Assembly (NCBI GenBank): GCA_910577925.1 | Contig: CAJTOI010000017.1 | Span: 1-64,000, forward strand | From: an uncultured Roseburia sp. | GTDB taxonomy: Bacteria; Bacillota; Clostridia; Lachnospirales; Lachnospiraceae | DNA length: 64,000 nt | Reading direction: 5' to 3' | Shown: positions 15,514 through 24,014 of the stretch, in pieces | Position numbering within the stretch: position 1 is the stretch's first letter | Layout of the letters: each line of letters starts with the position of its first letter | The notes under the pieces: generated by a model | The model's database searches: none | What the model was told of the DNA's origin: nothing | What the model saw: the letters and a program-made list of their open reading frames with translations, nothing else | Program-made: the position numbers and the translations under genes

Positions 15514-16149
15514 ATGTCAGATTCATATGCAGTAAATGAGAGAAGAGAACTGATTTTGGACCGTGTCAAGGAGTTTATCTATCAGAACGGCGGTGTTGTG
15601 AAGAAAAGCCAGTTAAATGAGCTGGGAATTGATTACCGAAGGATTCTTGACTTTGTGGAAAAGGGGGATCTGGTACGTCTGAAAAACGGTTATTATACCG
15701 TGCGCATCAGTGATTTTTCGGAGGAGGAGCTCGTCGCACGGCTGTTTCCGGACTGCGTGATGAACCTTGCGTGCGGACTCTACGCTTACGGTTATCTGGA
15801 GAAAAAGCCTTACGGTTATCAGCTTTCCGTGGATAAAAACACGTCAAAGTCGAGGTTTAAGCTGGATTTCCCGAAGGTGACGCCGCTGTATGCCGAGCCG
15901 GAGACGCTGGAATTTGGGGTGTCGGAGATTTCGTTCGGCAAAGACGGCGCGAAAATGAAGATTTTTGAGAAAGAACGGCTGATCTGCGAATGCCTGAAAT
16001 ATGAGGAAAAGATGGAGCGCGCGATATTTAAGGAGGGAATGCTCGCCTACATCCGCGACCCCAAAAAGGATGCGGCAAAACTGATGAGCTACGCGAGGGA
16101 GCGGAAGGTCGTAAAAAAAGTACAGACGATGATAGGAGTATGGCTGTAA
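15514..16149 (+). CDS. AbiEi-type antitoxin/transcriptional regulator
   Basis: This 211-residue protein has an N-terminal winged helix (about 10-70: RVKEFIYQNGGVVKKSQLNELGIDYRRILDFVEKGDLVRLKNGYYT) and a C-terminal domain like the AbiEi family. In type IV AbiE systems AbiEi represses its own operon and counters the AbiEii nucleotidyltransferase. The stop codon is followed directly by the ATG of the next gene, the usual AbiE arrangement. Next to the repeat pair it looks like an accessory module. Confidence 0.7.
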   Translation: MSDSYAVNERRELILDRVKEFIYQNGGVVKKSQLNELGIDYRRILDFVEKGDLVRLKNGYYTVRISDFSEEELVARLFPDCVMNLACGLYAYGYLEKKPYGYQLSVDKNTSKSRFKLDFPKVTPLYAEPETLEFGVSEISFGKDGAKMKIFEKERLICECLKYEEKMERAIFKEGMLAYIRDPKKDAAKLMSYARERKVVKKVQTMIGVWL

Positions 16150-17061
16150 ATGAAACAGACGATAATCGATAAACCGACATTGAAGGCGAAAGGAGAGGAG
16201 CTCGGCGTCCCGTTTTCCGCCGTGCTGGAGGCGTATGTGGCGGAGGCATTCCGGTATCTGCTCTCGGAGTCCGAATTTGCGGACCTGCTCTGGATTAAAA
16301 ACGCCGAGCAGCTTAAACAGGAGCAGTGGGGGAAGAGAGACGGGCTTACGCTGGAATTTGCCTACCTGACAGACGCGCGTGCAATGAAAAAGAATGCGCC
16401 TGTGCCGGGACAGGAATTGTCCCTGAAGATGGGTTATGTGATGCTGGCATATATACTGAAAAAGGAAAAGACGCCGGAGATCAAATGGCGGGGAAGGGCC
16501 GCGATGCACGGCGAACGGTTAGAACTTGTCGTCGCGGGTGAATTTGAGGAGATGACGGTACCGCTCGTCATTCACGTCACGGCGATGGGGGATGAGAGCG
16601 TCATGCCCGTAAGGCGGGAATATCCGCTGCTGCTGCGGGGAGGCGGGAGCATCGTATGTCCGGAATATCCCACCGGGAACATCCTGACAGAAAAGATGGC
16701 CGTGATTTTACGCGATATGGAGCTTTTGCAGGATATGGAGGCTTACGACACGGTATATCGGCTTTTGCGGAACGAGTCGGTGGAAGGGCGCTGCATCGCG
16801 GAGCAGCTGCTGGCTGCATTCCGGAAGGCGGAAATTGTACCGACGGAGGAACGACTTTCGGAGCTGTTGTCCTACCGGGACTATCCCTATATGCGGAAAC
16901 GCTGGAAAAAGTATCTGCGCGGAAGGAAAAGGCAGGGGCCCAAATGGGATGAGGTGATGGATCTTTTGGCGCAGTTTCTCCCGCATATCTGGGAATCCGT
17001 GTGCCGCGACGAGGTATTCCTCGGCGACTGGATGCCGGAGCTTTGCAGATTTCTGGATTAG
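16150..17061 (+). CDS. AbiEii-like protein with degenerate nucleotidyltransferase motifs
   Basis: The 303 residues align in layout with AbiEii/AbiGii toxins: an N-terminal helical part, a strand-rich centre and the C-terminal helix in YPTGNILTEKMAVILRDMELLQDMEAYDTVYRLL, which matches the AbiEii region ending in the (R)DLYD motif. The catalytic signatures are not recognisable. The place of KGG reads WIKNAEQL, and that of the SxDxD motif reads GLTLEFAYL. The protein may be inactive as a nucleotidyltransferase, or it may belong to a distinct subfamily that always pairs with this AbiEi type. It starts immediately after the AbiEi stop. Confidence 0.55.
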   Translation: MKQTIIDKPTLKAKGEELGVPFSAVLEAYVAEAFRYLLSESEFADLLWIKNAEQLKQEQWGKRDGLTLEFAYLTDARAMKKNAPVPGQELSLKMGYVMLAYILKKEKTPEIKWRGRAAMHGERLELVVAGEFEEMTVPLVIHVTAMGDESVMPVRREYPLLLRGGGSIVCPEYPTGNILTEKMAVILRDMELLQDMEAYDTVYRLLRNESVEGRCIAEQLLAAFRKAEIVPTEERLSELLSYRDYPYMRKRWKKYLRGRKRQGPKWDEVMDLLAQFLPHIWESVCRDEVFLGDWMPELCRFLD

Positions 17062-17077
17062 AAAGGACGGAGTGGAA

Positions 17078-18541
17078 ATGGACTTGGAGCAGAGGATGCG
17101 GCGGTATCGGGATTCGGATATCTACCCGTTTCACATGCCGGGGCATAAGCGGCAGGAGCTGTCTTTTCCGAACCCCTATACGATCGATATCACGGAGATA
17201 GACGGGTTTGACGAGCTGCATCACGCGGATGGGATTCTTCGGGAGGCCCAGGAGCGGGCCGCCGCGCTGTACGGCGCGGCGCGCAGCTTTTATCTGGTAA
17301 ACGGGAGCACCTGCGGGCTTTTGGCGGCAATCTGTGCCGCGGCGCGCAAGAGGGATAAGGTACTTGTAGCAAGGAACTGTCACAGGGCAGTCTATCACGC
17401 CCTGTGCCTCAGGGAGCTTTCGGCGGTATACCTGCGCCCGGAAATCACGGAGACCGGCCTGCAGGGGCAGATTACAGTCGGGCAGATAACGAATGCTTTT
17501 CGGGAAAACCCGGATATTACTGCGGTGATACTCACTTCGCCGACCTATGAGGGCATTGTCTCGGACATCGCGGGCATTGCGGCGGTTTCCCATGCCCACG
17601 GGGCAGCGCTGATTGTGGATGCCGCCCACGGGGCGCATTTCGGCTTCGGCGCGGGTTTTCCCGAGAGCCCGGTGGCTTTGGGAGCGGATGCGGTCATTAT
17701 GAGCCTGCACAAGACGCTGCCCTCGTTTACGCAGACGGCGCTGCTGCATCTGTGCTCGGACCGTATCGCGGAGCGTGAAGTCAGGCGCAGCCTCGAAATT
17801 TTTCAGACCAGTTCTCCCTCGTATCTTTTTATGGCGGGGATGGACAAATGTATCGGTCTGCTGCGCGAGCAGGGGGAAGAGCTCTTTTTTCGGTACCGCA
17901 AAAGGCTGGATGCTTTTTACGCCGCGGCGGCGGATTTCGCCTGTCTGCATCTGCTGTGCCGCGGGGATTTGAGCGGCGCGGAGGCGTTTGACCGGGACGA
18001 TTCGAAGCTGGTAATTTTTGCCGCAGACAGCGGAACGGACGGCATCGGGCTGCATCGGAGGCTGCTTTCGGACTACCGGCTTCAAATGGAAATGGTTTCC
18101 GCTTCCTATGTGCTTGGTATGACGAGTATGATGGATACGGAGGAGGGATTTTGCAGGCTGTCCGATGCGCTGCATCAGATAGACAGAGAAGCCGCCGCGC
18201 GGCGGCGCTCTGCGCCCGGTCGGCAGGAAGTGCCGGGGCGGGACGCAGACGGAGGAAGCGGACAGGAGCTTCTCTTTCGCATGTACGGAGAAAAGCCGCG
18301 TAAAATGGAACTGTACCAGGCCGCGGAGCTGCCGTGTGCGGAGGTCTCTTTTGCGGAGGCTGTCGGAAAAATATCTGCGGATTACATCTATTTATATCCG
18401 CCCGGAATACCGATGATTATACCGGGGGAGATGATTACCTCCGAATTTATCGCGGACGTTAAAGCGTGCATCGGGCGGGGGCTTTCGGTACAGTCGTCGT
18501 CGGATACCGCTTCGTCGCGGATAAAGATTGTATATTTCTAA
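17078..18541 (+). CDS. Orn/Lys/Arg decarboxylase-family PLP enzyme (YaaO-like)
   Basis: PLP-dependent fold-type I enzyme of the bacterial arginine/lysine/ornithine decarboxylase family. The 487 residues start MDLEQRMRRYRDSDIYPFHMPGHKR, with DITEIDGFDELHHADGIL. The PLP region is IVDAAHGAHF, and the Schiff-base lysine lies in MSLHKTLPSFTQTA. The C-terminal domain includes YLYPPGIPMIIPGE. It lacks the N-terminal wing domain of large inducible decarboxylases, as does Bacillus YaaO/SpeA. As in Bacillus it heads the nucleotide-kinase, yaaR, holB cluster. The substrate cannot be assigned. GTG at 17072 is an alternative start; GGACGGAG fits 17078. Confidence 0.88.
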   Translation: MDLEQRMRRYRDSDIYPFHMPGHKRQELSFPNPYTIDITEIDGFDELHHADGILREAQERAAALYGAARSFYLVNGSTCGLLAAICAAARKRDKVLVARNCHRAVYHALCLRELSAVYLRPEITETGLQGQITVGQITNAFRENPDITAVILTSPTYEGIVSDIAGIAAVSHAHGAALIVDAAHGAHFGFGAGFPESPVALGADAVIMSLHKTLPSFTQTALLHLCSDRIAEREVRRSLEIFQTSSPSYLFMAGMDKCIGLLREQGEELFFRYRKRLDAFYAAAADFACLHLLCRGDLSGAEAFDRDDSKLVIFAADSGTDGIGLHRRLLSDYRLQMEMVSASYVLGMTSMMDTEEGFCRLSDALHQIDREAAARRRSAPGRQEVPGRDADGGSGQELLFRMYGEKPRKMELYQAAELPCAEVSFAEAVGKISADYIYLYPPGIPMIIPGEMITSEFIADVKACIGRGLSVQSSSDTASSRIKIVYF

Positions 18542-18612
18542 AGCCTGTATTATACTGGTATAGTCACGCACAGACCCGGAATCTGTAGAAAAAAGCGTGC
18601 GTATGGAGATAA

Positions 18613-19194
18613 ATGGGAAAGATTTATTGTATTATGGGAAAAAGTTCCTCCGGCAAGGACACAATCTATAAAATGCTGCTGGAGGATGAACAGCTGTCGC
18701 TTGCAAAAATCATACCGTATACGACGAGACCCGCGCGAGGGGGAGAGTGCGACGGCGTGGAATATTATTTCTGCAGCGAGGAGCAGCTTGCCGAATTGGA
18801 GCGGGCGGGCCGCATCATCGAGCTTCGGGCTTACGATACGGTCTGCGGCATATGGAAATATTTTACGGTGAACGATCACCAGATTTGCAAGGAAGAGCGG
18901 GATTGTCTGATGATCACGACACTTGCGGCATACCGGAAGCTTGACGCCTATTTTGGGGACGGGCGCGTCGTTCCCGTCTACGTGGAGGTGGAGGACGGCG
19001 AGCGGCTGCAGCGGGCGTTAAACCGGGAGCGTAGTGAAAAGCTGCCGAATTACGAGGAGCTCTGCCGCCGTTTTCTTGCGGATGCAAGAGATTTTTCCGA
19101 GGAGGAGCTCAAAGCGGCAGGCATCACACGGCGATTTGTTAATCGCAAGTTAATAGAAACAGTACAAAATATTAAAAATTTTATGTTAGAATAA
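18613..19194 (+). CDS. Guanylate kinase-like nucleotide kinase
   Basis: A 193-residue P-loop kinase with Walker A GKSSSGKDTIYKML and the guanylate-kinase substrate motif YTTRPARGGECDGVEYYF. It sits where Bacillus has thymidylate kinase (tmk). The sequence is guanylate-kinase-like, not Tmk-like, so a swap or an added nucleotide or signalling kinase is likely. Asp replaces the usual Ser/Thr after the P-loop Lys. The start at 18613 has a GGAGA site. Confidence 0.8.
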   Translation: MGKIYCIMGKSSSGKDTIYKMLLEDEQLSLAKIIPYTTRPARGGECDGVEYYFCSEEQLAELERAGRIIELRAYDTVCGIWKYFTVNDHQICKEERDCLMITTLAAYRKLDAYFGDGRVVPVYVEVEDGERLQRALNRERSEKLPNYEELCRRFLADARDFSEEELKAAGITRRFVNRKLIETVQNIKNFMLE

Positions 19195-19224
19195 GAGACA
19201 GGAAAAAGAACGGGAGGCGGCGCG

Positions 19225-19671
19225 TTGGAGAATCAAATCAAAGTGAATCAGACTGTGCCTGTCACACAGGTGCCGGATACGGCGACAACCGAGAAGGGGG
19301 ACGGCTCTTTCAAGTTTACTCTGGCGAGCGCCATCACGGACGCCGAGCTGCAGGGGAAAATAGACGCGATGCTGTCCGATATCACGTTTCAGGGAAATCG
19401 CATCGCGGAGCATATGGATATCCGCGACTTGCGCAAATACCGGGAGCTGATCCGGGAGTTTTTAAACGAGGTAGTCTATCGTTCGCACAAATTTTCCAGA
19501 GAAAACTTTCTGGACCGCAAGGGCCGGCACAGGGTCTATGGGCTGATTAAGCTGATAGACGCCAATTTAGACGAGCTGGCACAGGAGCTTGTGAAGGATG
19601 AGAAAGACCATATTACCATCCTGAGTAAAATCGGTGAGATCAGAGGGCTTTTGCTGGATATACTGACATAG
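19225..19671 (+). CDS. yaaR: YaaR family protein (DUF327)
   Basis: This 148-residue cytosolic, mostly helical protein has no catalytic motif. The conserved core runs from ITFQGNRIAEHMDIRDLRKYRELIREFLNEVVY to DHITILSKIGEIRGLLLDIL. It lies between the kinase and holB, as in Bacillus and other Firmicutes; function is not established. It starts at a TTG preceded by GGGAGGCGG. Confidence 0.85.
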   Translation: MENQIKVNQTVPVTQVPDTATTEKGDGSFKFTLASAITDAELQGKIDAMLSDITFQGNRIAEHMDIRDLRKYRELIREFLNEVVYRSHKFSRENFLDRKGRHRVYGLIKLIDANLDELAQELVKDEKDHITILSKIGEIRGLLLDILT

Positions 19672-19702
19672 TGTGCCGGCGGAAAGGCAGAAAGGGACTG
19701 AT

Positions 19703-20692
19703 ATGGCGGGATTTAAAGATATTTTGGGGCACGAGCAGATTATTTCGCATCTGCAGAATGCAATTACCACGGATAAAGTATCGCATGCATACATTATAAA
19801 CGGGCCGGACAAATCCGGCAAACGGATGCTGGCGGAGGCATTTGCGGCAGCGCTGCAGTGTGAGGAGAAGGGCTGCGAGGCCTGCGGAACATGTCATTCC
19901 TGTAAGCAGGCGGAGGGACGGAATCAGCCGGATATCATCTATGTGGGTCACGAGAAGCCGAATACGATTTCGGTGGACGACATCCGCACGCAGGTGAACA
20001 GCGATATCGTGATTAAGCCCTACGGCAGCCGCTATAAAATTTACATTGTCGACGAAGCGGAGAAAATGAATGCGCAGGCGCAGAATGCGCTGCTCAAGAC
20101 GATTGAGGAGCCCCCCGCATACGCGGTGATTCTGCTGCTCACGACAAATGCGGACGCATTTCTGCCGACGATTCTCTCCCGGTGCGTGACCTTGAATATC
20201 AAGGCGGTTTTGGACGAGCAAATTAAGAAGTTTCTGATGCGCAGATATCAGGTTCCGGATTATCAGGCGGATGTCTGCGTGGCTTTTGCGCAGGGAAATG
20301 TCGGAAAAGCGATTCAGCTGGCTTCCTCGGAGGATTTCAACGAGTTAAAGGCCGCCACGCTGCAGCTGATGAAGCGCGTGAAAGAGATTGACCTTTATGA
20401 GATGACGGAGGCGGTCAGACAGATCGGCGAATATAAGCTGCAGATTAACGATTACTTTGATCTGATGATGATATGGTACCGCGATGTATTGATGTTTAAG
20501 GCGACCGGGGATGTAAACAGCCTTATCTTTAAGGATGAGGTCTATGATATAAAAAGACAGGCGGAGAAGAGCTCATACAACGGCATAGAGCGGATTTTGC
20601 GGGCGCTTGAGAAAGCGCAGGTCCGCCTCGGCGCCAATGTCAATTTTGATTTGGTGATTGAGCTTTTATTGCTTGCCATAAAGGAGAACTAG
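19703..20692 (+). CDS. holB: DNA polymerase III delta' subunit
   Basis: Part of the clamp-loader complex that places the beta clamp on DNA. The 329-residue protein starts MAGFKDILGHEQIISHLQNA. It has a P-loop-like GPDKSGKRMLAEAF, a zinc-binding Cys cluster (CEEKGCEACGTCHSC), YIVDEAEKMNAQAQNALLKTIEEPP and the SRC sensor (ILSRCVTLN). AAAGGGA precedes the ATG; an upstream in-frame ATG at 19673 is less likely. ricT starts 2 bases after its stop. Confidence 0.93.
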   Translation: MAGFKDILGHEQIISHLQNAITTDKVSHAYIINGPDKSGKRMLAEAFAAALQCEEKGCEACGTCHSCKQAEGRNQPDIIYVGHEKPNTISVDDIRTQVNSDIVIKPYGSRYKIYIVDEAEKMNAQAQNALLKTIEEPPAYAVILLLTTNADAFLPTILSRCVTLNIKAVLDEQIKKFLMRRYQVPDYQADVCVAFAQGNVGKAIQLASSEDFNELKAATLQLMKRVKEIDLYEMTEAVRQIGEYKLQINDYFDLMMIWYRDVLMFKATGDVNSLIFKDEVYDIKRQAEKSSYNGIERILRALEKAQVRLGANVNFDLVIELLLLAIKEN

Positions 20693-20694
20693 AT

Positions 20695-21606
20695 ATGATA
20701 AAGGTAGTAGGAGTGCGCTTTCGGAATGCCGGGAAAATTTATTTTTTCGGCCCGGGAGAGCTTGAGATAGCCGCGGGCATGCACGTGATTGTGGAGACGG
20801 CCCGCGGTGTGGAGATGGGTACGGTGATGACCGGTCCGAAGGATGTCTTTGAAGATCAGGTCATTATGCCGTTAAAGCCGGTGATCCGCATTGCCACGGA
20901 GGCGGACGAGAAACAGTCCGCGAGGAACCGCGAGAAGGAAAAGGAAGCGTTTAAGATCTGCCAGGAAAAGATTGCAAAGCATAAGCTGGAAATGAAGCTG
21001 GTGGAAGCGGAATATACGTTTGACAATAACAAACTGCTTTTTTATTTTACCGCGGACGGAAGAATCGATTTCAGAGAGCTGGTAAAGGATCTTGCGGCGG
21101 TGTTCCGCACCCGCATTGAGCTGCGTCAGATCGGCGTGCGGGACGAGACCAAGATTATAGGCGGGATCGGGATATGCGGCAGAGCACTGTGCTGCCATAC
21201 GTTTCTGGCGGAGTTTGCGCCGGTTTCGATTAAGATGGCCAAGGAGCAGAACCTGTCTCTGAACCCGACGAAGATTTCCGGCGTGTGCGGCAGGCTGATG
21301 TGCTGTTTAAAGAACGAGGAGGAGACTTACGAGTATCTGAACAGCCGTCTGCCGGGAACGGGAGATTTCGTGACGACCGACGACGGGTTCCGCGGAACGG
21401 TTTCTTCGGTCAGCGTACTGCGCCAGACGGTGAAAGTGCTTGTGGAAGTCGACGGCGAAAAGGAGCTTCGCGATTACGGCGTTACACAGTTAAAGTTTAA
21501 GCCGAAGCGCAGAAAGGACAATACGAAGCTCTCAAAGGAGGAGTTAAAGGAACTGGCGGCCTTAGAGGACAAGGGAGGAAAATCCAGATTTGACGACGGA
21601 AAATAG
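20695..21606 (+). CDS. ricT: RicT/YaaT, PSP1-domain protein
   Basis: The 303-residue protein carries the PSP1 C-terminal domain and the conserved Cys-rich part (GIGICGRALCCHTFL ... ISGVCGRLMCCLKNEEETYEYL). In Bacillus, RicT with RicA and RicF binds Fe-S clusters, acts on RNase Y and supports the phosphorelay. The other partners are not in the window. The gene overlaps the next one by 17 bases. Confidence 0.92.
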   Translation: MIKVVGVRFRNAGKIYFFGPGELEIAAGMHVIVETARGVEMGTVMTGPKDVFEDQVIMPLKPVIRIATEADEKQSARNREKEKEAFKICQEKIAKHKLEMKLVEAEYTFDNNKLLFYFTADGRIDFRELVKDLAAVFRTRIELRQIGVRDETKIIGGIGICGRALCCHTFLAEFAPVSIKMAKEQNLSLNPTKISGVCGRLMCCLKNEEETYEYLNSRLPGTGDFVTTDDGFRGTVSSVSVLRQTVKVLVEVDGEKELRDYGVTQLKFKPKRRKDNTKLSKEELKELAALEDKGGKSRFDDGK

Positions 21607-22342
21607 CGGCGGCCTTGTACGTGAACATGAGCGGCTGGACGAGCTGCACCGCAACGGATACTACATTATTCAGGACCCGGCGCGCTTCTGCTTCGGGATG
21701 GATGCCGTGCTGCTGTCCGGGTTTGCCCGGGCAAAAAAGGGAGAGAGGTGCCTTGACCTCGGTACCGGCACCGGGATTATACCGATTCTGATGGAGGCAA
21801 AGACCGGGGGAGAAGATTTTACCGCGCTTGAGATACAGGAAGAGAGTGCGGACATGGCGAGGCGGAGCGTATGCTACAATCATCTTGAGGACAGAATAAA
21901 TATTGTCACCGGCGATATAAAGGATGCTTCAAAGTTATTTGGAGCATCTTCTTTTGATATCATTACCACAAACCCGCCTTACATGATTGAGAGCCACGGG
22001 TTAAACTCGCCGTCCGATGCAAAGGCGATCGCAAGATGCGAAGTCTGCTGTACGCTGGACGATATTCTGCGGGAGAGCGCAAAGCTGTTAAAACCCGGCG
22101 GGAGATTTTATATGGTGCACCGCCCGTTCCGGCTGGCCGAAATCTTTTCAAAGATGGTCGCATATAAGATAGAGCCAAAGCGTATGAAGCTGGTTTATCC
22201 GTATGTCGACAAGGAGCCGAATATGGTTCTGCTGGAAGGTCTGCGGGGCGGAAAGTCGAGGCTTTCGGTGGAGAAGCCGCTGATTGTATATAAGGAGCCG
22301 GGCGTGTACACCGACGAGATTTACGATATCTACGGGTATTGA
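21590..22342 (+). CDS. tRNA1(Val) (adenine-N6)-methyltransferase-like (YabB/TrmN6)
   Basis: SAM-dependent N6-adenine methyltransferase. The 250 residues contain the SAM motif CLDLGTGTGIIPILM and the catalytic NPPY (IITTNPPYMIESHG) typical of base N6 methylation. Homologues modify A37 of tRNA1(Val). It starts at a TTG (21590) inside the end of ricT, 11 bases after GGGAGG. Position after ricT matches Bacillus yabB. Confidence 0.88.
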   Translation: MTTENSGGLVREHERLDELHRNGYYIIQDPARFCFGMDAVLLSGFARAKKGERCLDLGTGTGIIPILMEAKTGGEDFTALEIQEESADMARRSVCYNHLEDRINIVTGDIKDASKLFGASSFDIITTNPPYMIESHGLNSPSDAKAIARCEVCCTLDDILRESAKLLKPGGRFYMVHRPFRLAEIFSKMVAYKIEPKRMKLVYPYVDKEPNMVLLEGLRGGKSRLSVEKPLIVYKEPGVYTDEIYDIYGY

Positions 22343-22401
22343 CCGGCACGGATGGTTTATGACAGAAAGAAATTGGCACGAACGTGCGGAAATGAGGATT
22401 T

Positions 22402-23163
22402 ATGTTAAACAATATTCAGATCGGACCGATTACGCTCCATATGTATGGACTGATGATCGCAATCGGTTTTTTTGCGGCGCTTGTGATGACGCTGCGGCGG
22501 GGGCGGAAACAGGGATATGACGAGGATATCATCTACGGGATTTTCTTCTGCGCGATTATCGGCGGCATGGCGGGTACGCGGCTGCTCTACTATATCGTGG
22601 AGCTGCCTGCGATTATAAAGAATCCGTCGATTCTGTGGAATTTTAAAAACGGGTACGTGGTCTACGGCGGCATCATAGGCGGGATTGTGACGAGTATGGT
22701 ATATTGCCGGATGAAAAAGACGGCGTTTCTGCCGTACTTTGATCTGGTGATGCCGGCGGTTTCTTTTGCGCAGGGGTTCGGGCGTATCGGCTGCCTCTTT
22801 GCGGGTTGCTGCTACGGGCGCGAGACGGATGCCTGGTACGGGATCACGTTTCACAATTCCGGTTTTGCGCCAAACGGCGTGAAGCTGATACCGACGCAGC
22901 TGATTTCCTCGGCGGGTGATTTTCTGATCTGCGGCCTGCTGCTGGCCTATGCCCGCAGGTCGCCGCGGACGGGACGCGTGGCGGCGGCCTATCTGCTGCT
23001 CTACGGGGTGGGACGCTTTGCCGTGGAATTTCTGCGGAACGACTACCGCGGCAGCGTGGGCGCGCTCTCGACCTCCCAGCTGATTTCTGTCGGCGTTGTG
23101 GCGCTGGGGATTCTGATGTATCTGATGATGCCGAAGCTGTCCGGTATATCGGAGCAGCAGTGA
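22402..23163 (+). CDS. lgt: Prolipoprotein diacylglyceryl transferase
   Basis: Integral membrane enzyme that adds diacylglycerol to the lipobox Cys of prolipoproteins. The 253 residues show about seven membrane segments and the signature FAQGFGRIGCLFAGCCYGRETD with the essential Arg. YGVGRFAVEFLRNDYRG near the end is also conserved. It is inserted between trmN6 and rsmI. Substrates in this window would include the lipoproteins at 23993 and 38680. Confidence 0.95.
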   Translation: MLNNIQIGPITLHMYGLMIAIGFFAALVMTLRRGRKQGYDEDIIYGIFFCAIIGGMAGTRLLYYIVELPAIIKNPSILWNFKNGYVVYGGIIGGIVTSMVYCRMKKTAFLPYFDLVMPAVSFAQGFGRIGCLFAGCCYGRETDAWYGITFHNSGFAPNGVKLIPTQLISSAGDFLICGLLLAYARRSPRTGRVAAAYLLLYGVGRFAVEFLRNDYRGSVGALSTSQLISVGVVALGILMYLMMPKLSGISEQQ

Positions 23164-23171
23164 GGAGAATT

Positions 23172-24014
23172 ATGAGCGGAACATTATATCTGTGTGCGAC
23201 TCCCATCGGGAATCTCGAGGACATTACATTCCGGGTGCTGCGCACGTTAAGGGAAGTGGATTTGATAGCGGCCGAGGACACGAGAAATTCCGTGAAGCTG
23301 TTAAACCATTTTGAGATTAAGACCCCGATGACAAGCTATCACGAGTACAATAAGATAGAGAAGGCGCATCAGCTGGCCGAGAAGCTTCGGGCGGGAAAAA
23401 ATATCGCCCTGATTACGGATGCCGGGACGCCGGGGATTTCGGACCCGGGCGAGGAGCTGGTGCGCGTCTGCTGTGAGGAGGGAATCCCCGTCACGTCTTT
23501 GCCGGGGCCTGCGGCCTGCATCACGGCGCTGACAATGTCGGGCCTGCCGACGAGGCGTTTTGCGTTTGAAGCATTTTTGCCGAGGGAGAAAAAAGAGCGG
23601 GCCAGAGTACTCGCAGAACTTCGGGACGAGACGCGCACGATTGTTCTCTATGAAGCGCCCCATCATCTCGTGAAGACCTTAGAGGAACTGCAGGAGGTTC
23701 TTCCGGGCCGCCGGATTTCCGTGTGCAGGGAGCTCACAAAGCGCTATGAGGAGAGGACATTGACGACAATAGAACAATGTCTTGCATTCTATAAAGAGCA
23801 TGAACCGAGAGGAGAGTATGTCCTTGTGGTCGAAGGAAAGACATTCGAAGAATGTCAGAAAGAGGAGCATGCGCGCTGGGAGCATATGACGCTCGCCGCG
23901 CACATGGCACTGTATGAGGGGCAGGGTGTCTCTCATAAGGAAGCCATGCGCGCGGTGGCGCGGGACCGCGGAATCAGTAAGCGGGAGGTGTATCAGGCTT
24001 TGCTCTCGGAGTAG
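23172..24014 (+). CDS. rsmI: 16S rRNA (cytidine1402-2'-O)-methyltransferase
   Basis: Modifies C1402 of 16S rRNA in the decoding centre. The 280 residues begin MSGTLYLCATPIGNLEDITFRVLRTL, with LIAAEDTRNSVKLL, ALITDAGTPGISDPGEELV and the C-terminal domain ending SKREVYQALLSE. The start at 23172 has GAGGAG just before it. Its 3' end overlaps the convergent DUF885 gene by 22 bases. Confidence 0.95.
   Translation: MSGTLYLCATPIGNLEDITFRVLRTLREVDLIAAEDTRNSVKLLNHFEIKTPMTSYHEYNKIEKAHQLAEKLRAGKNIALITDAGTPGISDPGEELVRVCCEEGIPVTSLPGPAACITALTMSGLPTRRFAFEAFLPREKKERARVLAELRDETRTIVLYEAPHHLVKTLEELQEVLPGRRISVCRELTKRYEERTLTTIEQCLAFYKEHEPRGEYVLVVEGKTFEECQKEEHARWEHMTLAAHMALYEGQGVSHKEAMRAVARDRGISKREVYQALLSE

Noticed and set aside
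16601..18175. 524-codon open frame on the minus strand
   Set aside because: It is antisense to the AbiEii-like gene and the decarboxylase, Arg/Pro/His-rich as expected for a GC-rich shadow frame.
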